Source: an uncultured Muribaculaceae bacterium (GTDB lineage: Bacteria > Bacteroidota > Bacteroidia > Bacteroidales > Muribaculaceae). Taken from it: DNA of 64,000 nt. Where the stretch lies: contig CAJUKZ010000002.1 in NCBI GenBank assembly GCA_910586995.1, positions 310,001 through 374,000 of the forward strand. Reading direction: 5' to 3'. Below the pieces are notes generated by a model that worked only from the letters and a program-made list of their open reading frames with translations, ran no database searches and was not told the origin of the DNA. The first letter of the stretch is position 1; each line of letters opens with the position of its first letter. A program made the position numbers and the translations under genes. Shown here piece by piece: positions 43,508 to 53,375 of the stretch.

Positions 43508-45106
43508 ATGCGCACTATGCACAAGAATCTGCTCCGGCATTCAGCAATAATCCCGGTCGCTGCCACAGCAGCCATACCTGTAACCCTTGCGTCCTGCAGC
43601 TCCACCAAGGAAGCCACGGACGAAGACAAGCCCCTGAACATTGTATACATAATGACCGACGACCATACAGCCCAGATGATGAGCTGCTATGACACGCGAT
43701 TCATAGAGACACCGAACCTCGACCGCATAGCCGCAGATGGCGTGCGCTTCACCAACAGTTTTGTAGCCAACTCGCTCAGCGGACCATCACGGGCTTGCAT
43801 GCTCACGGGTAAGCACAGCCACGCCAACGGATTCACCGACAACACTACGTGCGTCTTCGATGCATCACAGCCCACATTTCCACGATACCTGCAGGAGGCA
43901 GGCTATCAGACAGCGATTTTCGGCAAATGGCATCTCGAAAGTCTGCCGCAAGGCTTCGACAAATGGGAGATAGTCCCCGGACAAGGCGACTACTATAACC
44001 CGGACTTCATAATGCAGACAGGCGACACTGTGCAGGTGCATGGCTATCTCACCGATCTGATCACAGATAAGAGCCTCGACTGGCTCGACAAAGGCCGGGA
44101 TCCGGAAAAGCCTTTCTGCATCCTCATACATCACAAGGCCATCCACCGCGACTGGCTCGCCGACACTGCCGACCTGCAACTGTATGAGGACCGTACATTC
44201 GCCTTGCCCGACAACTTCTACGACAACTATGAGGGTCGCCAGGCTGCTGCAGAGCAGGAAATGAGCATTATAAAGGACATGGATCTGATCTACGACCTGA
44301 AGATGGACCGTGCCGACAAGAACAGCGCGCTGAAGCAACAATACCACAAATACATCGGACGGATGGATTCGGCACAACGCGCCGCCTGGGACGCTTTCTA
44401 CGATCCTATCATAAAAGACTTCTATGATGCGGACCTCAAAGGCAACGAACTTGCCGAATGGAAGTACCAACGCTACATGCGCGACTATGCCAAGGCGGTC
44501 AAAAGCCTGGACGATAATGTCGGTCGTGTCCTTGACTATCTCGAACAGCATGACCTGCTCGACAACACTCTTGTGGTCTACACCTCGGACCAAGGATTCT
44601 ACATGGGGGAACATGGATGGTTCGACAAGAGGTTTATGTACGAGGAATCGTTCCGCACACCGCTGATAATGCGGCTGCCTAAAGGCTACGAACGTCGCGG
44701 CGACATTCAGCAGATGGTGCAGAACATCGACTATGCGCCCACATTCATGGAAATAGCCGGACTTGATGTCCCCGCTGATATGCAAGGCGTGTCACTCCTG
44801 CCTCTGCTCAAGGGTGAAAATCCCGACGACTGGCGCAACGCCCTCTACTATCACTTCCACGAATATCCGGCCGAACACATGGTGAAACGGCACTATGGCG
44901 TCAGCAACAACCGTTACAAGCTGATCCATTTCTACAACGACATCGACAAATGGGAGCTATACGACCTTAAAGAAGATCCGAAAGAAATGAACAATATATA
45001 CGGAAAACCCGGCACTGAGGAAGTGACACGCCAGATGATGCAGGAACTCAAGCGGTTGCAAGAGCAATACGACGATCCCATCCGACACACATATCCTATC
45101 GACTGA
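43508..45106 (+). CDS. Type I sulfatase lipoprotein, Ser-type (S1_11-like)
   Basis: A 532-residue arylsulfatase-family enzyme. Signal peptide with lipobox LASC (Cys30). The metal site begins 'VYIMTDDHTAQMM'. The active-site motif is 'SGPSRACMLTGKHSH', with Ser91 rather than Cys as the residue converted to formylglycine, which calls for an anaerobic Ser/Cys maturase such as the one encoded at 9670-10899. The overall pattern ('FGKWHLESLPQGFDKW', 'TSDQGFYMGEHGWFDKRFMY') resembles N-acetylglucosamine-6-O-sulfatases of subfamily S1_11, which act on mucin and heparan-type glycans; this assignment is by resemblance. First of a three-gene cassette; 15 nt to the GH2 gene. Confidence 0.9.
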   Translation: MRTMHKNLLRHSAIIPVAATAAIPVTLASCSSTKEATDEDKPLNIVYIMTDDHTAQMMSCYDTRFIETPNLDRIAADGVRFTNSFVANSLSGPSRACMLTGKHSHANGFTDNTTCVFDASQPTFPRYLQEAGYQTAIFGKWHLESLPQGFDKWEIVPGQGDYYNPDFIMQTGDTVQVHGYLTDLITDKSLDWLDKGRDPEKPFCILIHHKAIHRDWLADTADLQLYEDRTFALPDNFYDNYEGRQAAAEQEMSIIKDMDLIYDLKMDRADKNSALKQQYHKYIGRMDSAQRAAWDAFYDPIIKDFYDADLKGNELAEWKYQRYMRDYAKAVKSLDDNVGRVLDYLEQHDLLDNTLVVYTSDQGFYMGEHGWFDKRFMYEESFRTPLIMRLPKGYERRGDIQQMVQNIDYAPTFMEIAGLDVPADMQGVSLLPLLKGENPDDWRNALYYHFHEYPAEHMVKRHYGVSNNRYKLIHFYNDIDKWELYDLKEDPKEMNNIYGKPGTEEVTRQMMQELKRLQEQYDDPIRHTYPID

Positions 45107-45121
45107 TACTCCGATCCCTAC

Positions 45122-48100
45122 ATGAAGACCGTCCATATTACAGCAGCCTTGCTATCCCTGACCGCACTCACATGCTCTGCGGCAGGGAGCTCCGATCCCT
45201 GTCAGAACCAGAATGAATTCCGCAAAGGACAGATACCCGTCCACGGGTTCGTTGTGCCGGTAGCCGATGGCGACAGGTATGCCATACGCGATTTCCGATT
45301 TCAGGATTCGCCATATTTCCTTGACCTCAACGGAACATGGGATTTCCATTTCTCCGAGAACTGCGACGGCATTCCTGCCGGCTTCGCTGATCCCGGTTAT
45401 GAAACAGCCGGATGGGACAGCATCACCGTTCCTGCCAATTGGCAGACTCAAGGATACGGCTATCCGGTCTACGTGAACGAGCGATATGAATTCGACTCTG
45501 AATTCTATAACTTCACAAAAAATCCACCACTTGTCCCCTGCACAGGCAATGAGACCGGAGCATACCGACGCTCTTTCGATCTTCCGCAGGGATGGGAAGG
45601 CAGACGTACAGTACTCTGCCTGGAGGGTGTGTCTTCGTTCTGCTACGCGTGGATCAACGGCATTCTCCTCGGATGGAATCAAGACTCGAAGACCGCAGCG
45701 GAATGGGACATCACCCCTTACGTGAAAGAAAAAGACAACATATTGGCCGTAGCTGTCTACAGATGGTCGGCTGGCTCGTATCTCGAATGTCAGGACATGT
45801 GGCGACTCAGCGGAATAGAACGCGACGTGTATCTGTACTCCACTCCACAGACATATATTGCCGACTTTACGGTCACATCTCCACTCGACCGTGATGACAG
45901 TACCCGCGGTACTCTCGGCATAGATATCGACACAGACGGCCCTGACAGCAACCGAGGATTTCTGAGCTACTCGCTCACTGATGCCTCAGGGGCTACAGTC
46001 GCCTGCGGAAAAGCCGTTTCGTCGGAGAACGTGAAGTTCACAGCGGAAATCGACAATGTGAAACCTTGGAATGCAGAAAATCCATATCTATATACTCTGA
46101 TGATAGAGCGGCATGCTCCCGATGGGACTGTAACGGAGACTACAGGATGCAACGTTGGATTCAAGACAAGTGAGGTAATCGGCGGACAGTTCCTTATCAA
46201 CGGCAAACCGGTGCTTGTCAAGGGCGTCAACCGTCACGCATTCACTCAGGCAGGACATACAGTCGACACAGCCACCATGATCAAGGACATAGAGCTAATG
46301 AAGCTCAACAATATAAACACAGTGCGCAACAGCCACTATCCGATGGAGCGTCTGTGGTATCATCTGTGCGACAAATACGGACTTTACGTCATAGACGAAG
46401 CCAATATCGAGAGTCATGGCATGGGCTACGGAGAACAATCCCTGGCAAAAGATCCTGCGTGGCTCGGCGCACATCTCGACCGCACGGAAAGGATGTATGC
46501 CAAGAGCAAGAACAATGCCTCAGTCACCGTATATTCCCTGGCCAACGAGGCCGGCAACGGAATCAACTTCGAGGAGACATACAAATGGATGAAGAAGGCT
46601 GAGAAAAACAGACCGATCCTGCATGAACGCGCTCTCGACGGATGGAACTCAGACTACTATGCCTGGATGTACAGGCCCGTGGACTTCATGGTGGACTATG
46701 CACGCAACCCTGAAAAGAAAAGGCCCTATATACTGAACGAGTACGCTCACGCTATGGGCAACAGCGTAGGCGGACTGCGCGAATATTGGGATGCGATCGA
46801 GAACGAGCCAAAACTGCAAGGCGGATGCATATGGGACTGGGTGGATCAGTCTTTCATACTCACCGACAGCATATCCGGAACAAAATACTATACCTATGGT
46901 GGCGATTTCGGACCTGAGGGAGTACCCTCCGACGGCTCTTTCTGCTGCAACGGACTTGTCTCCGCCGACCGCATCCCCCACCCTCACCTTGCCGAAGTCA
47001 AAGCAGTCTACAGCTATATACATGCAACGATGGACCCGTCCGCTCCCGGAATTGTAACTGTCCGTAACTACCATGACTTCACCGACCTTTCCGGCTTCGA
47101 CATCACGGTAGAGACTACCGACACTATGGGCAGACCGACCGGTTCGAAGACCCTCAGAGCAAAGGACACCGCACCCGGCGATACCACAGTCTATGACTTC
47201 TCGGAGATTGTGGAATCAGGAATACCGGCAAGCGGCGGCTTCCTGAACCTGATATGGAAAACCCGCGACGCATCCGGACTCGTCCCGGCAGGCCATGAGA
47301 GTGCCAGACAGCAGTTCGAGATTCCAGGCAAGAAATCCATATCTACAGAATCAGCAACAGCAAAGCTCAAGCGTAAGGGCAATCAATACAGCGCCTCGGG
47401 AATAAGTTTCACAATAGACCCAAAGTCGGGCTATGTCTCCGCCATATATGCCGGCTACAGAAACATACTGGCAACTCCGATCGAGATTTCGCTGTGGCGT
47501 CCGCTTACTGAGAACGACGCTCACCGCAACGGTTCAGGAAAATATTGGATAGAGGCCGGTCTTGACAGCCTCTCGGCCACAGTCCTCAAAATCTCCCGCG
47601 ACGGCAACAGAGTCAAGTCCGATATTGTGATAAGAAACACATCCGGCAAACGTGTAGGCACAGCAAGAATGGAATACGGCATATTCCCGGACTCCACATT
47701 TGAGATCACCACTCATTTCACTCCCGACACAAGTGTGGTGAAATCACTTCCCCGCATAGGGCTTGTGTTCCGCTCCGGAGATCTTTCTGGAAAGGAATTC
47801 AGCTATGTAGCCAACGGACCCGTAGAGAACTATACAGACCGCCACACAGGTACATATGTAGGGCGATTCTCGACCATGCCTGAAGCTGAGTTCCACAGCT
47901 ACATTGTCCCGCAGGCCACAGGCAACCACACCGATGCAAGACTGCTATCGCTGTTTGGCAGCACTCTGGACATAACTTCGCCGAAACCTTTCCAGTTCAG
48001 CGTCACTCCATACACAGATGCAGAGATATACCGAGCCTGCCACATCAACGAACTTACCGACGATGGCCTGACGACCATCCATCTCGACGCCATGCAGACA

Positions 48101-48211
48101 GGTGTCGGCACTGCCACATGCGGACCCGACATTCTGCCCAAATACCGTATATCCACAGAGCCAACCACATTCACATTCAGATTCACATTCAAATCCGGTA
48201 TACATGAATAA
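45122..48211 (+). CDS. GH2 beta-galactosidase
   Basis: A 1029-residue exported GH2 enzyme of LacZ architecture (E. coli LacZ has 1024 residues). Signal peptide about 1-21. Sugar-binding domain ('DLNGTWDFHFSE', 'VPANWQTQGYGYPVYVN'), Ig-like domain, TIM barrel with 'GVNRHAF' and 'NTVRNSHYP', acid/base Glu476 in 'YSLANEAGNG', nucleophile Glu540 in 'ILNEYAHAMGNS', and a C-terminal LacZ small-chain domain. Expected to release terminal beta-galactose, here probably from host glycans exposed by the sulfatase and fucosidase. Overlaps the GH29 gene by 8 nt. Confidence 0.95.
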   Translation: MKTVHITAALLSLTALTCSAAGSSDPCQNQNEFRKGQIPVHGFVVPVADGDRYAIRDFRFQDSPYFLDLNGTWDFHFSENCDGIPAGFADPGYETAGWDSITVPANWQTQGYGYPVYVNERYEFDSEFYNFTKNPPLVPCTGNETGAYRRSFDLPQGWEGRRTVLCLEGVSSFCYAWINGILLGWNQDSKTAAEWDITPYVKEKDNILAVAVYRWSAGSYLECQDMWRLSGIERDVYLYSTPQTYIADFTVTSPLDRDDSTRGTLGIDIDTDGPDSNRGFLSYSLTDASGATVACGKAVSSENVKFTAEIDNVKPWNAENPYLYTLMIERHAPDGTVTETTGCNVGFKTSEVIGGQFLINGKPVLVKGVNRHAFTQAGHTVDTATMIKDIELMKLNNINTVRNSHYPMERLWYHLCDKYGLYVIDEANIESHGMGYGEQSLAKDPAWLGAHLDRTERMYAKSKNNASVTVYSLANEAGNGINFEETYKWMKKAEKNRPILHERALDGWNSDYYAWMYRPVDFMVDYARNPEKKRPYILNEYAHAMGNSVGGLREYWDAIENEPKLQGGCIWDWVDQSFILTDSISGTKYYTYGGDFGPEGVPSDGSFCCNGLVSADRIPHPHLAEVKAVYSYIHATMDPSAPGIVTVRNYHDFTDLSGFDITVETTDTMGRPTGSKTLRAKDTAPGDTTVYDFSEIVESGIPASGGFLNLIWKTRDASGLVPAGHESARQQFEIPGKKSISTESATAKLKRKGNQYSASGISFTIDPKSGYVSAIYAGYRNILATPIEISLWRPLTENDAHRNGSGKYWIEAGLDSLSATVLKISRDGNRVKSDIVIRNTSGKRVGTARMEYGIFPDSTFEITTHFTPDTSVVKSLPRIGLVFRSGDLSGKEFSYVANGPVENYTDRHTGTYVGRFSTMPEAEFHSYIVPQATGNHTDARLLSLFGSTLDITSPKPFQFSVTPYTDAEIYRACHINELTDDGLTTIHLDAMQTGVGTATCGPDILPKYRISTEPTTFTFRFTFKSGIHE

Positions 48212-50003
48212 ACATTTATGCAAATTGCTTCTGGCCACATGTGCCCTCCCGACTTTCAACGCCTTGGCGCAGTCGGACGGTGGAAGCGCCTTCTATGAGA
48301 AAGTTGTTGAATTTCCGAAAGAGGCCACAGTTGAAGAAAAGATAGAGATGGCCTCACGCCTTGTACCATCGCAAAACCAGATGGAATGGCAAAATCTCGG
48401 ACTCACCGCATTCCTGCACTTCGGTGTAAACACATTCACAGACCGCGAATGGGGCGACGGATCGGAAGACCCTGCTGTATTCAACCCTACTGCACTCGAT
48501 GCCGAACAATGGGTAAAGACACTTAAAGATGCAGGCTTCCGCTTAGTGATACTCACTGCCAAGCACCACGATGGATTCTGCCTGTGGCCCACAAAGACAA
48601 CAGGACACTCAGTAGCGGCATCACCGTGGCGCAACGGTAAAGGCGACGTAGTGGCTGAACTGCGGAAAGCCTGCGACAAGTATGGCATGAAACTCGGACT
48701 GTATCTGTCGCCTTGGGATAGAAATTCACCAAAGTACGGCGATTCCCCTGCCTACAACGACCAGTTTGTAGCCCAATTGACAGAACTGCTCACCAACTAC
48801 GGAAAGATAGACGAGGTATGGTTCGACGGTGCATGTGCAGAAGGTCCTAACGGAAAGCGCCAGGAATACGACTGGTTGAGATTCCGCAAAGTGATGGAGA
48901 CACTGCAACCCGATGCGGTACTTGCCATAACAGGCGATGACGTACGCTGGGTAGGCAACGAAGGCGGCGTAGGCAGAGAGACCGAATGGAGTGCCACCGC
49001 GCTCACGCCGTCGATATTCCCTGAATCAGAGGCTTCAAACTCCAATCTGGGCATAAACGCTATGTCGGAAGACATTGGTAGCCGTCAGTTGGTAGCCAAG
49101 GCAGACCGTCTATACTGGTGGCCATCGGAAGTTGATGTCAGCATCCGCCCGGGATGGTTCTATCACGAGAACGAAAAGCCACATTCACTCCGCAAGCTTG
49201 CGGAAATATACCTTGCATCCGTTGGACGCAACGCCGTGCTTCTACTGAATATTCCACCTGACAGACGCGGACTTATCCATGAATCGGATGCCAAGCGCCT
49301 GATGCAACTGCGCCATTGGGTAGATGATAATTTCTCAAACAATCTTGTGGTCCGCTCCGACAAGGCTACCGGCATATACCGCTTCCAAGCACCTGCCGCA
49401 GTCAACTGTGTAAGTGTCAGCGAGGACATAACCAAAGGTCAGCGAATCGAGAGTTTTGAAGTCTTTGCCCGCACTACAGACGGCTGGAAGAAAGTCAGCC
49501 ACGGTACAACGGTCGGCAACAAGCGCATCCTGACATTCGACACAGTGACAGCCGACGCCCTGATGCTCGTAATAGACAGCAGTCGCGGAAAAGCCTGCAT
49601 CAAGGATGTAGAGGCCTATAATATCACGCTCCCGGAGGAAGATACCGCTCCGGAAGACAGATATTCAGAAATCGCAGCGCATTATTCCATATCCGGAATG
49701 ACTCTCACTGCCGAACTGCCCGAAAGCAAGCCTGTGGCAGGATTTATCTATACTCCGTCGCTGAAAGACAACAAAGCCGGCACAATTTTCCATTACCGCG
49801 CCGAGGCATCCGCCGACGGACTGCACTGGACAGAAATACCGACCTCCGGAGAATTCAGCAACATAGTAAATAACCCCGTGCCGCAGCGCGTGGTTTTCGG
49901 CCGCCCTATCGAGGCTAAGTTTATCCGCCTGACAGCCACAGAGGAGATCAACTCCCGCGACTTCATCACAGCAGGCGACTTCCAACTGCTGCTCGAGAAA
50001 TAA
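48204..50003 (+). CDS. GH29 alpha-L-fucosidase with C-terminal discoidin-like domain
   Basis: A 599-residue exported alpha-fucosidase from the chosen start at 48204 ('MNKHLCKLLLATCALP', a clear signal peptide); the frame is open further upstream inside the GH2 gene, but that stretch is a shadow of GH2. Catalytic nucleophile Asp208 in 'EVWFDGACAEG'; other landmarks 'GLTAFLHFGVNTFTDREWG', 'AKHHDGFCLWPTKTT' and 'LLNIPPDRRGLI'. The C-terminal part (about 350-599) resembles F5/8 type C (discoidin-like) modules. Family members remove alpha-1,2/3/4-fucose from host glycans. Third gene of the cassette; start overlaps GH2 stop region by 8 nt. Confidence 0.94.
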   Translation: MNKHLCKLLLATCALPTFNALAQSDGGSAFYEKVVEFPKEATVEEKIEMASRLVPSQNQMEWQNLGLTAFLHFGVNTFTDREWGDGSEDPAVFNPTALDAEQWVKTLKDAGFRLVILTAKHHDGFCLWPTKTTGHSVAASPWRNGKGDVVAELRKACDKYGMKLGLYLSPWDRNSPKYGDSPAYNDQFVAQLTELLTNYGKIDEVWFDGACAEGPNGKRQEYDWLRFRKVMETLQPDAVLAITGDDVRWVGNEGGVGRETEWSATALTPSIFPESEASNSNLGINAMSEDIGSRQLVAKADRLYWWPSEVDVSIRPGWFYHENEKPHSLRKLAEIYLASVGRNAVLLLNIPPDRRGLIHESDAKRLMQLRHWVDDNFSNNLVVRSDKATGIYRFQAPAAVNCVSVSEDITKGQRIESFEVFARTTDGWKKVSHGTTVGNKRILTFDTVTADALMLVIDSSRGKACIKDVEAYNITLPEEDTAPEDRYSEIAAHYSISGMTLTAELPESKPVAGFIYTPSLKDNKAGTIFHYRAEASADGLHWTEIPTSGEFSNIVNNPVPQRVVFGRPIEAKFIRLTATEEINSRDFITAGDFQLLLEK

Positions 50004-50021
50004 GACGGTAATATACCGATA

Positions 50022-50075
50022 AATAAGTAAGCCCGGTACAGCGGATATGCGTGTTACCGGGCTTACTTATTTTAA
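50022..50075. terminator. Bidirectional terminator between GH29 and nqrF
   Basis: A perfect 17-bp inverted repeat (50022-50038 with 50055-50071) around a 16-nt loop, with T-rich flanks on both strands; serves both convergent genes. Confidence 0.88.
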
Positions 50076-50094
50076 TTAGAGATTAATTCTTGGA

Positions 50095-51399
50095 TCAGCC
50101 TCCGAAATTATCGTAATGTATGTCTTCGGGATTAACACCAAGAGAGTCAAGCATGCCGTTGACAGCCGCACTCATCGGACCGGGACCGCACATATAGTAT
50201 TCGATATCCTCGGGATTCTCATGGTCCTTGAGATAGGTATTATAAATTACCTGATGCACAAAGCCAGGAGTATAAGCCACCCCGGCCTCATCTGCAACGG
50301 GATCAGGACGGTCAAGCGCAAGATGGAACTTGAAGTTGGGGAAGTCCTTTTCAAGCTGGAGGAAATCATCAAGATAGAAGACTTCGTTGAGAGCGCGTGC
50401 GCCGTAGAAATAGTTCATCACACGGTCGGTGCAATGCAATGTCTTGGTCATGTACATTATCTGAGCACGCAGCGGCGCCATACCTGCACCACCGCCGACC
50501 CACATCATCTCACGCTTGGAGTCGGTGTTGACGTGGAAGTCTCCATAAGGTCCGCTCATAAGTACCTTGTCGCCGGGCTTGAGTGAGAAAATGTAGCTCG
50601 AGGCTATACCCGGCATCACATCCTGAAATCCCACCTGGGGTTTCGGTTTGAAAGGCGGAGTGGCTATGCGCACAGTGAGCATTATACGGTCGCCTTCATC
50701 GGGATAGTTTGCCATAGAATAAGCGCGTACGGTTGTCTCCGTGTTGCGGCACTTCAGGCCGAACAGTCCGAACTTCTCCCAAGCAGGCAGATATTCAGGA
50801 CCTATCAGGCTTTTATCTATGTCTTTATCATAATCCATCTCGAAGGCAGGAATCTTGATCTGAGCGTAAGATCCGGGCAGGAAATCCATGTGCTCGCCTT
50901 TAGGCAAAGCCACAATGAACTCCTTGATGAACGTCGCTACATTGTAGTTGGATATTACCTCGCATTCCCATTCCTTGACATCGAGCACCGAAGCGGGGAT
51001 CACAATGTCGAGATTTTCCTTGACCTTCACCTGGCATCCCAGACGCCAATGGTCCTTTATCTGCTTGCGTGTGAAGTGCACAGCCTCTGTCGGAAGTATC
51101 TCTCCACCACCTTCAAGCACCTGGAGCTTACACTGCCCGCAGCTACCCTTTCCACCACAGGCCGATGGAAGGAATATGTTCTCATTAGCCATTGTCGACA
51201 GCAAAGTGCCGCCGGAATTGGTCTTCACCACATGGTCTCCGTTGATTGTCACCTCAACCTCACCTGAATGTACAAGGAAGTGCTTGGCCACCAACAGTAT
51301 CACGACAAGCAACAGTACTATGAGCAGAAAGAAGCCCACACCTGAAAGCAACGTGAGATTGAATGTGCTTGCGCAGGGAATCATATTTAATAAGTTCAT
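50095..51399 (-). CDS. nqrF: Na+-NQR subunit F, NADH dehydrogenase flavoprotein
   Basis: A 434-residue electron entry subunit of the Na+-translocating NADH:quinone reductase. An N-terminal membrane helix (about 15-38) is followed by a 2Fe-2S ferredoxin domain with 'PSACGGKGSCGQCK' and the fourth Cys in 'RLGCQVK'. The FAD domain has 'RAYSMANYPDEGD' and the NADH domain 'MWVGGGAGMAPLRAQI' and 'YYMCGPGPMSAAV'. Last gene of the nqrABCDEF operon, 6 nt after nqrE. Confidence 0.97.
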   Translation of the reverse strand: MNLLNMIPCASTFNLTLLSGVGFFLLIVLLLVVILLVAKHFLVHSGEVEVTINGDHVVKTNSGGTLLSTMANENIFLPSACGGKGSCGQCKLQVLEGGGEILPTEAVHFTRKQIKDHWRLGCQVKVKENLDIVIPASVLDVKEWECEVISNYNVATFIKEFIVALPKGEHMDFLPGSYAQIKIPAFEMDYDKDIDKSLIGPEYLPAWEKFGLFGLKCRNTETTVRAYSMANYPDEGDRIMLTVRIATPPFKPKPQVGFQDVMPGIASSYIFSLKPGDKVLMSGPYGDFHVNTDSKREMMWVGGGAGMAPLRAQIMYMTKTLHCTDRVMNYFYGARALNEVFYLDDFLQLEKDFPNFKFHLALDRPDPVADEAGVAYTPGFVHQVIYNTYLKDHENPEDIEYYMCGPGPMSAAVNGMLDSLGVNPEDIHYDNFGG

Positions 51400-51405
51400 A
51401 ATAGT

Positions 51406-52023
51406 TTAGATTTTAATACCGAGGAAACTCATGAAGGCTATTCCCATAAGCGCTGTGAGGATGAAGGTGATACCGATTCCTCTCAGTGGCTTGGGTATAT
51501 TGGAATACTCTGCCAGGCGTTCGCGTATGGCAGCCACAGCGCAGATTGCAAGCAGCCAGCCTATACCCCATCCGGCTCCCGCACATACGGCAGTGCCGAT
51601 TCCGGGATAGTCGCGCTGCTCCATGAAAAGCGAACCTCCTAGAATGGCACAGTTCACTGCTATCAGCGGCAGGAATATGCCGAGCGATGCGTAAAGCGAC
51701 GGGCTGTATTTCTCGACAGCCATCTCCACAAGCTGTGTCATGGAAGCTATGACTGCAATAAACATGATAAGCGAAAGGAAACTCAGATCCACGGTCGCAT
51801 ATTCAGGACCAAGCCAGGTAAGAGCACCCTCACGCAGCACGTATGTCTCGAGAAGATAGTTGATAGGCAATGTGATCACAAGCATGAATGTGACAGCTAC
51901 ACCCAGTCCGAAGGCAGTCTTGACATTCTTGGACACGGCGAGGAAAGAGCACATGCCCAGGAAGTAGGCAAAGACCATGTTGTCGACAAAAATCGACCTT
52001 ATGAATATATTCAGATTCTCCAT
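51406..52023 (-). CDS. nqrE: Na+-NQR subunit E
   Basis: A 205-residue integral membrane subunit with about six helices; matches NqrE ('SIFVDNMVFAYFLGMCSFLAVSK' region, 'GIFLPLIAVNCAILGG' with the Cys that ligates the membrane iron-sulfur centre together with NqrD). Forms part of the Na+ channel core with NqrD. 3 nt after nqrD, 6 nt before nqrF. Confidence 0.97.
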   Translation of the reverse strand: MENLNIFIRSIFVDNMVFAYFLGMCSFLAVSKNVKTAFGLGVAVTFMLVITLPINYLLETYVLREGALTWLGPEYATVDLSFLSLIMFIAVIASMTQLVEMAVEKYSPSLYASLGIFLPLIAVNCAILGGSLFMEQRDYPGIGTAVCAGAGWGIGWLLAICAVAAIRERLAEYSNIPKPLRGIGITFILTALMGIAFMSFLGIKI

Positions 52024-52026
52024 CTT

Positions 52027-52653
52027 TTAGTCTTCTTGAAGTTCTTTGTGATTGATTCTGTGCACCCAGATAATCACGGCTACGACGATCAGCGCCATCG
52101 GAGGCAGGATCATCAGGCCGTTGTTGACATATCCGTGATCATAGCACCACTGCGGTATCACCTGATATCCAAGCAGAGTGCCGCTGCCGAGGAGCTCACG
52201 GAAGAAACCCACGATCACAAGTATTACTGTGTATCCCGCACCGTTGCCTATACCATCGAGGAACGACGGCCAAGGACGGTTGCCCATTGCAAACGCTTCA
52301 AGGCGTCCCATCAGGATACAGTTGGTGATTATCAGTCCGATAAATACCGAGAGTTGCTTCGACACATCATAGGCATAGGCCTTCAACAACTGTGATACGA
52401 TCACCACAAGACCGGCCACCACCACAAGCTGCACGATGATGCGGATGTTGGTAGGTATGGTATTTCGGATAAGCGAGATTATCACATTGGAGAAAGCGAG
52501 TACGGCGATCACCGACAGGCCCATCACAATAGCCGGTTCGAGCTTGGCGGTGACAGCAAGGACAGAGCAGATGCCGAGAACCTGCACAATCACCGGATTG
52601 TTCTTGGAGAAAGGATTGAACAGTACGCTTTTGTTGCTTATTTTTTCAGCCAT
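52027..52653 (-). CDS. nqrD: Na+-NQR subunit D
   Basis: A 208-residue membrane subunit, homologous and antiparallel to NqrE, with about six helices. 'FIGLIITNCILMGRLEAFAM' contains the conserved Cys that pairs with the NqrE Cys pair at the intramembrane iron site. 'RELLGSGTLLG' is typical of the Rnf/Nqr D-E family. Operon position and length are canonical. Confidence 0.97.
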   Translation of the reverse strand: MAEKISNKSVLFNPFSKNNPVIVQVLGICSVLAVTAKLEPAIVMGLSVIAVLAFSNVIISLIRNTIPTNIRIIVQLVVVAGLVVIVSQLLKAYAYDVSKQLSVFIGLIITNCILMGRLEAFAMGNRPWPSFLDGIGNGAGYTVILVIVGFFRELLGSGTLLGYQVIPQWCYDHGYVNNGLMILPPMALIVVAVIIWVHRINHKELQED

Positions 52654-52658
52654 AGCTT

Positions 52659-53372
52659 TTATTTCTGTCTTAATGTTGTAAGATATGCTTCGTAGGGAGC
52701 TATGCAGTTAGAGAGCATCGAGCCTACACCCTTGCTGGTGATTGTACCTCCGGACACTCCGTCCACATAGTCTTCGTCGCCTGCCGGTTTCTGTCCGGCC
52801 TTGACTACTGCCACCGGCATGAAACGATCGCTCTTGAACAGTTGCTTATCGGCAAACTGGTCGCTGAATGCAGGTTTCTCTATTTCAGCACCCAGACCCG
52901 GAGTCTCGCCCTGATGTGCGAAATATGCACCGTAGATTGTAGACCCGTCCGAGTCAATTGCCACATATCCCCAGATCGGACCCCAGAGACCCGCACCGTA
53001 AACAGGCACGATATACTTTGTGCTTCCGTCTTCAGGAGTGCAGATATAGACAGGCAGTTCACGTTTCGAGACATCAGCTATCTTGCTCTGCGCAGCTACA
53101 TTGACAGAGAATGCATCATCCCCTATCACTTCACCCTTATAATTAACCACAGTCTGCGATGTGATGTAACGGTCAAAATCGGCTACTATCTCGCCGTTGC
53201 CAGGCACGATATGCACAGATGCAAGTATCTGGCGCATCTTGTCGGCGTCCTCATTTGCTTTCTGAAGTGGCTTGAGCGACATGGCAACCAAGGCCAGGGC
53301 CGCGCCTACAACCACCACAAGTACCACTATATATATTATGGTGTATACGTTGCTTTGCTTATTGAATGCCAT
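52659..53372 (-). CDS. nqrC: Na+-NQR subunit C, covalent FMN carrier
   Basis: A 237-residue subunit with one N-terminal helix (about 11-31) and a periplasmic FMN domain. The covalent FMN attaches to Thr in the motif near 'DGVSGGTITSKG', C-terminal in the protein; the more usual spelling is SGAT. 'GLWGPIWGYVAID' and 'ETPGLGAEI' are family landmarks. 5 nt before nqrD, 3 nt after nqrB. Confidence 0.96.
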   Translation of the reverse strand: MAFNKQSNVYTIIYIVVLVVVVGAALALVAMSLKPLQKANEDADKMRQILASVHIVPGNGEIVADFDRYITSQTVVNYKGEVIGDDAFSVNVAAQSKIADVSKRELPVYICTPEDGSTKYIVPVYGAGLWGPIWGYVAIDSDGSTIYGAYFAHQGETPGLGAEIEKPAFSDQFADKQLFKSDRFMPVAVVKAGQKPAGDEDYVDGVSGGTITSKGVGSMLSNCIAPYEAYLTTLRQK

Positions 53373-53375
53373 GAC

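Noticed and set aside
48102..48203. Upstream start for the GH29 gene
   Set aside because: Would place a Ser/His-rich stretch read from the GH2 gene in front of an obvious signal peptide that begins at 48204.
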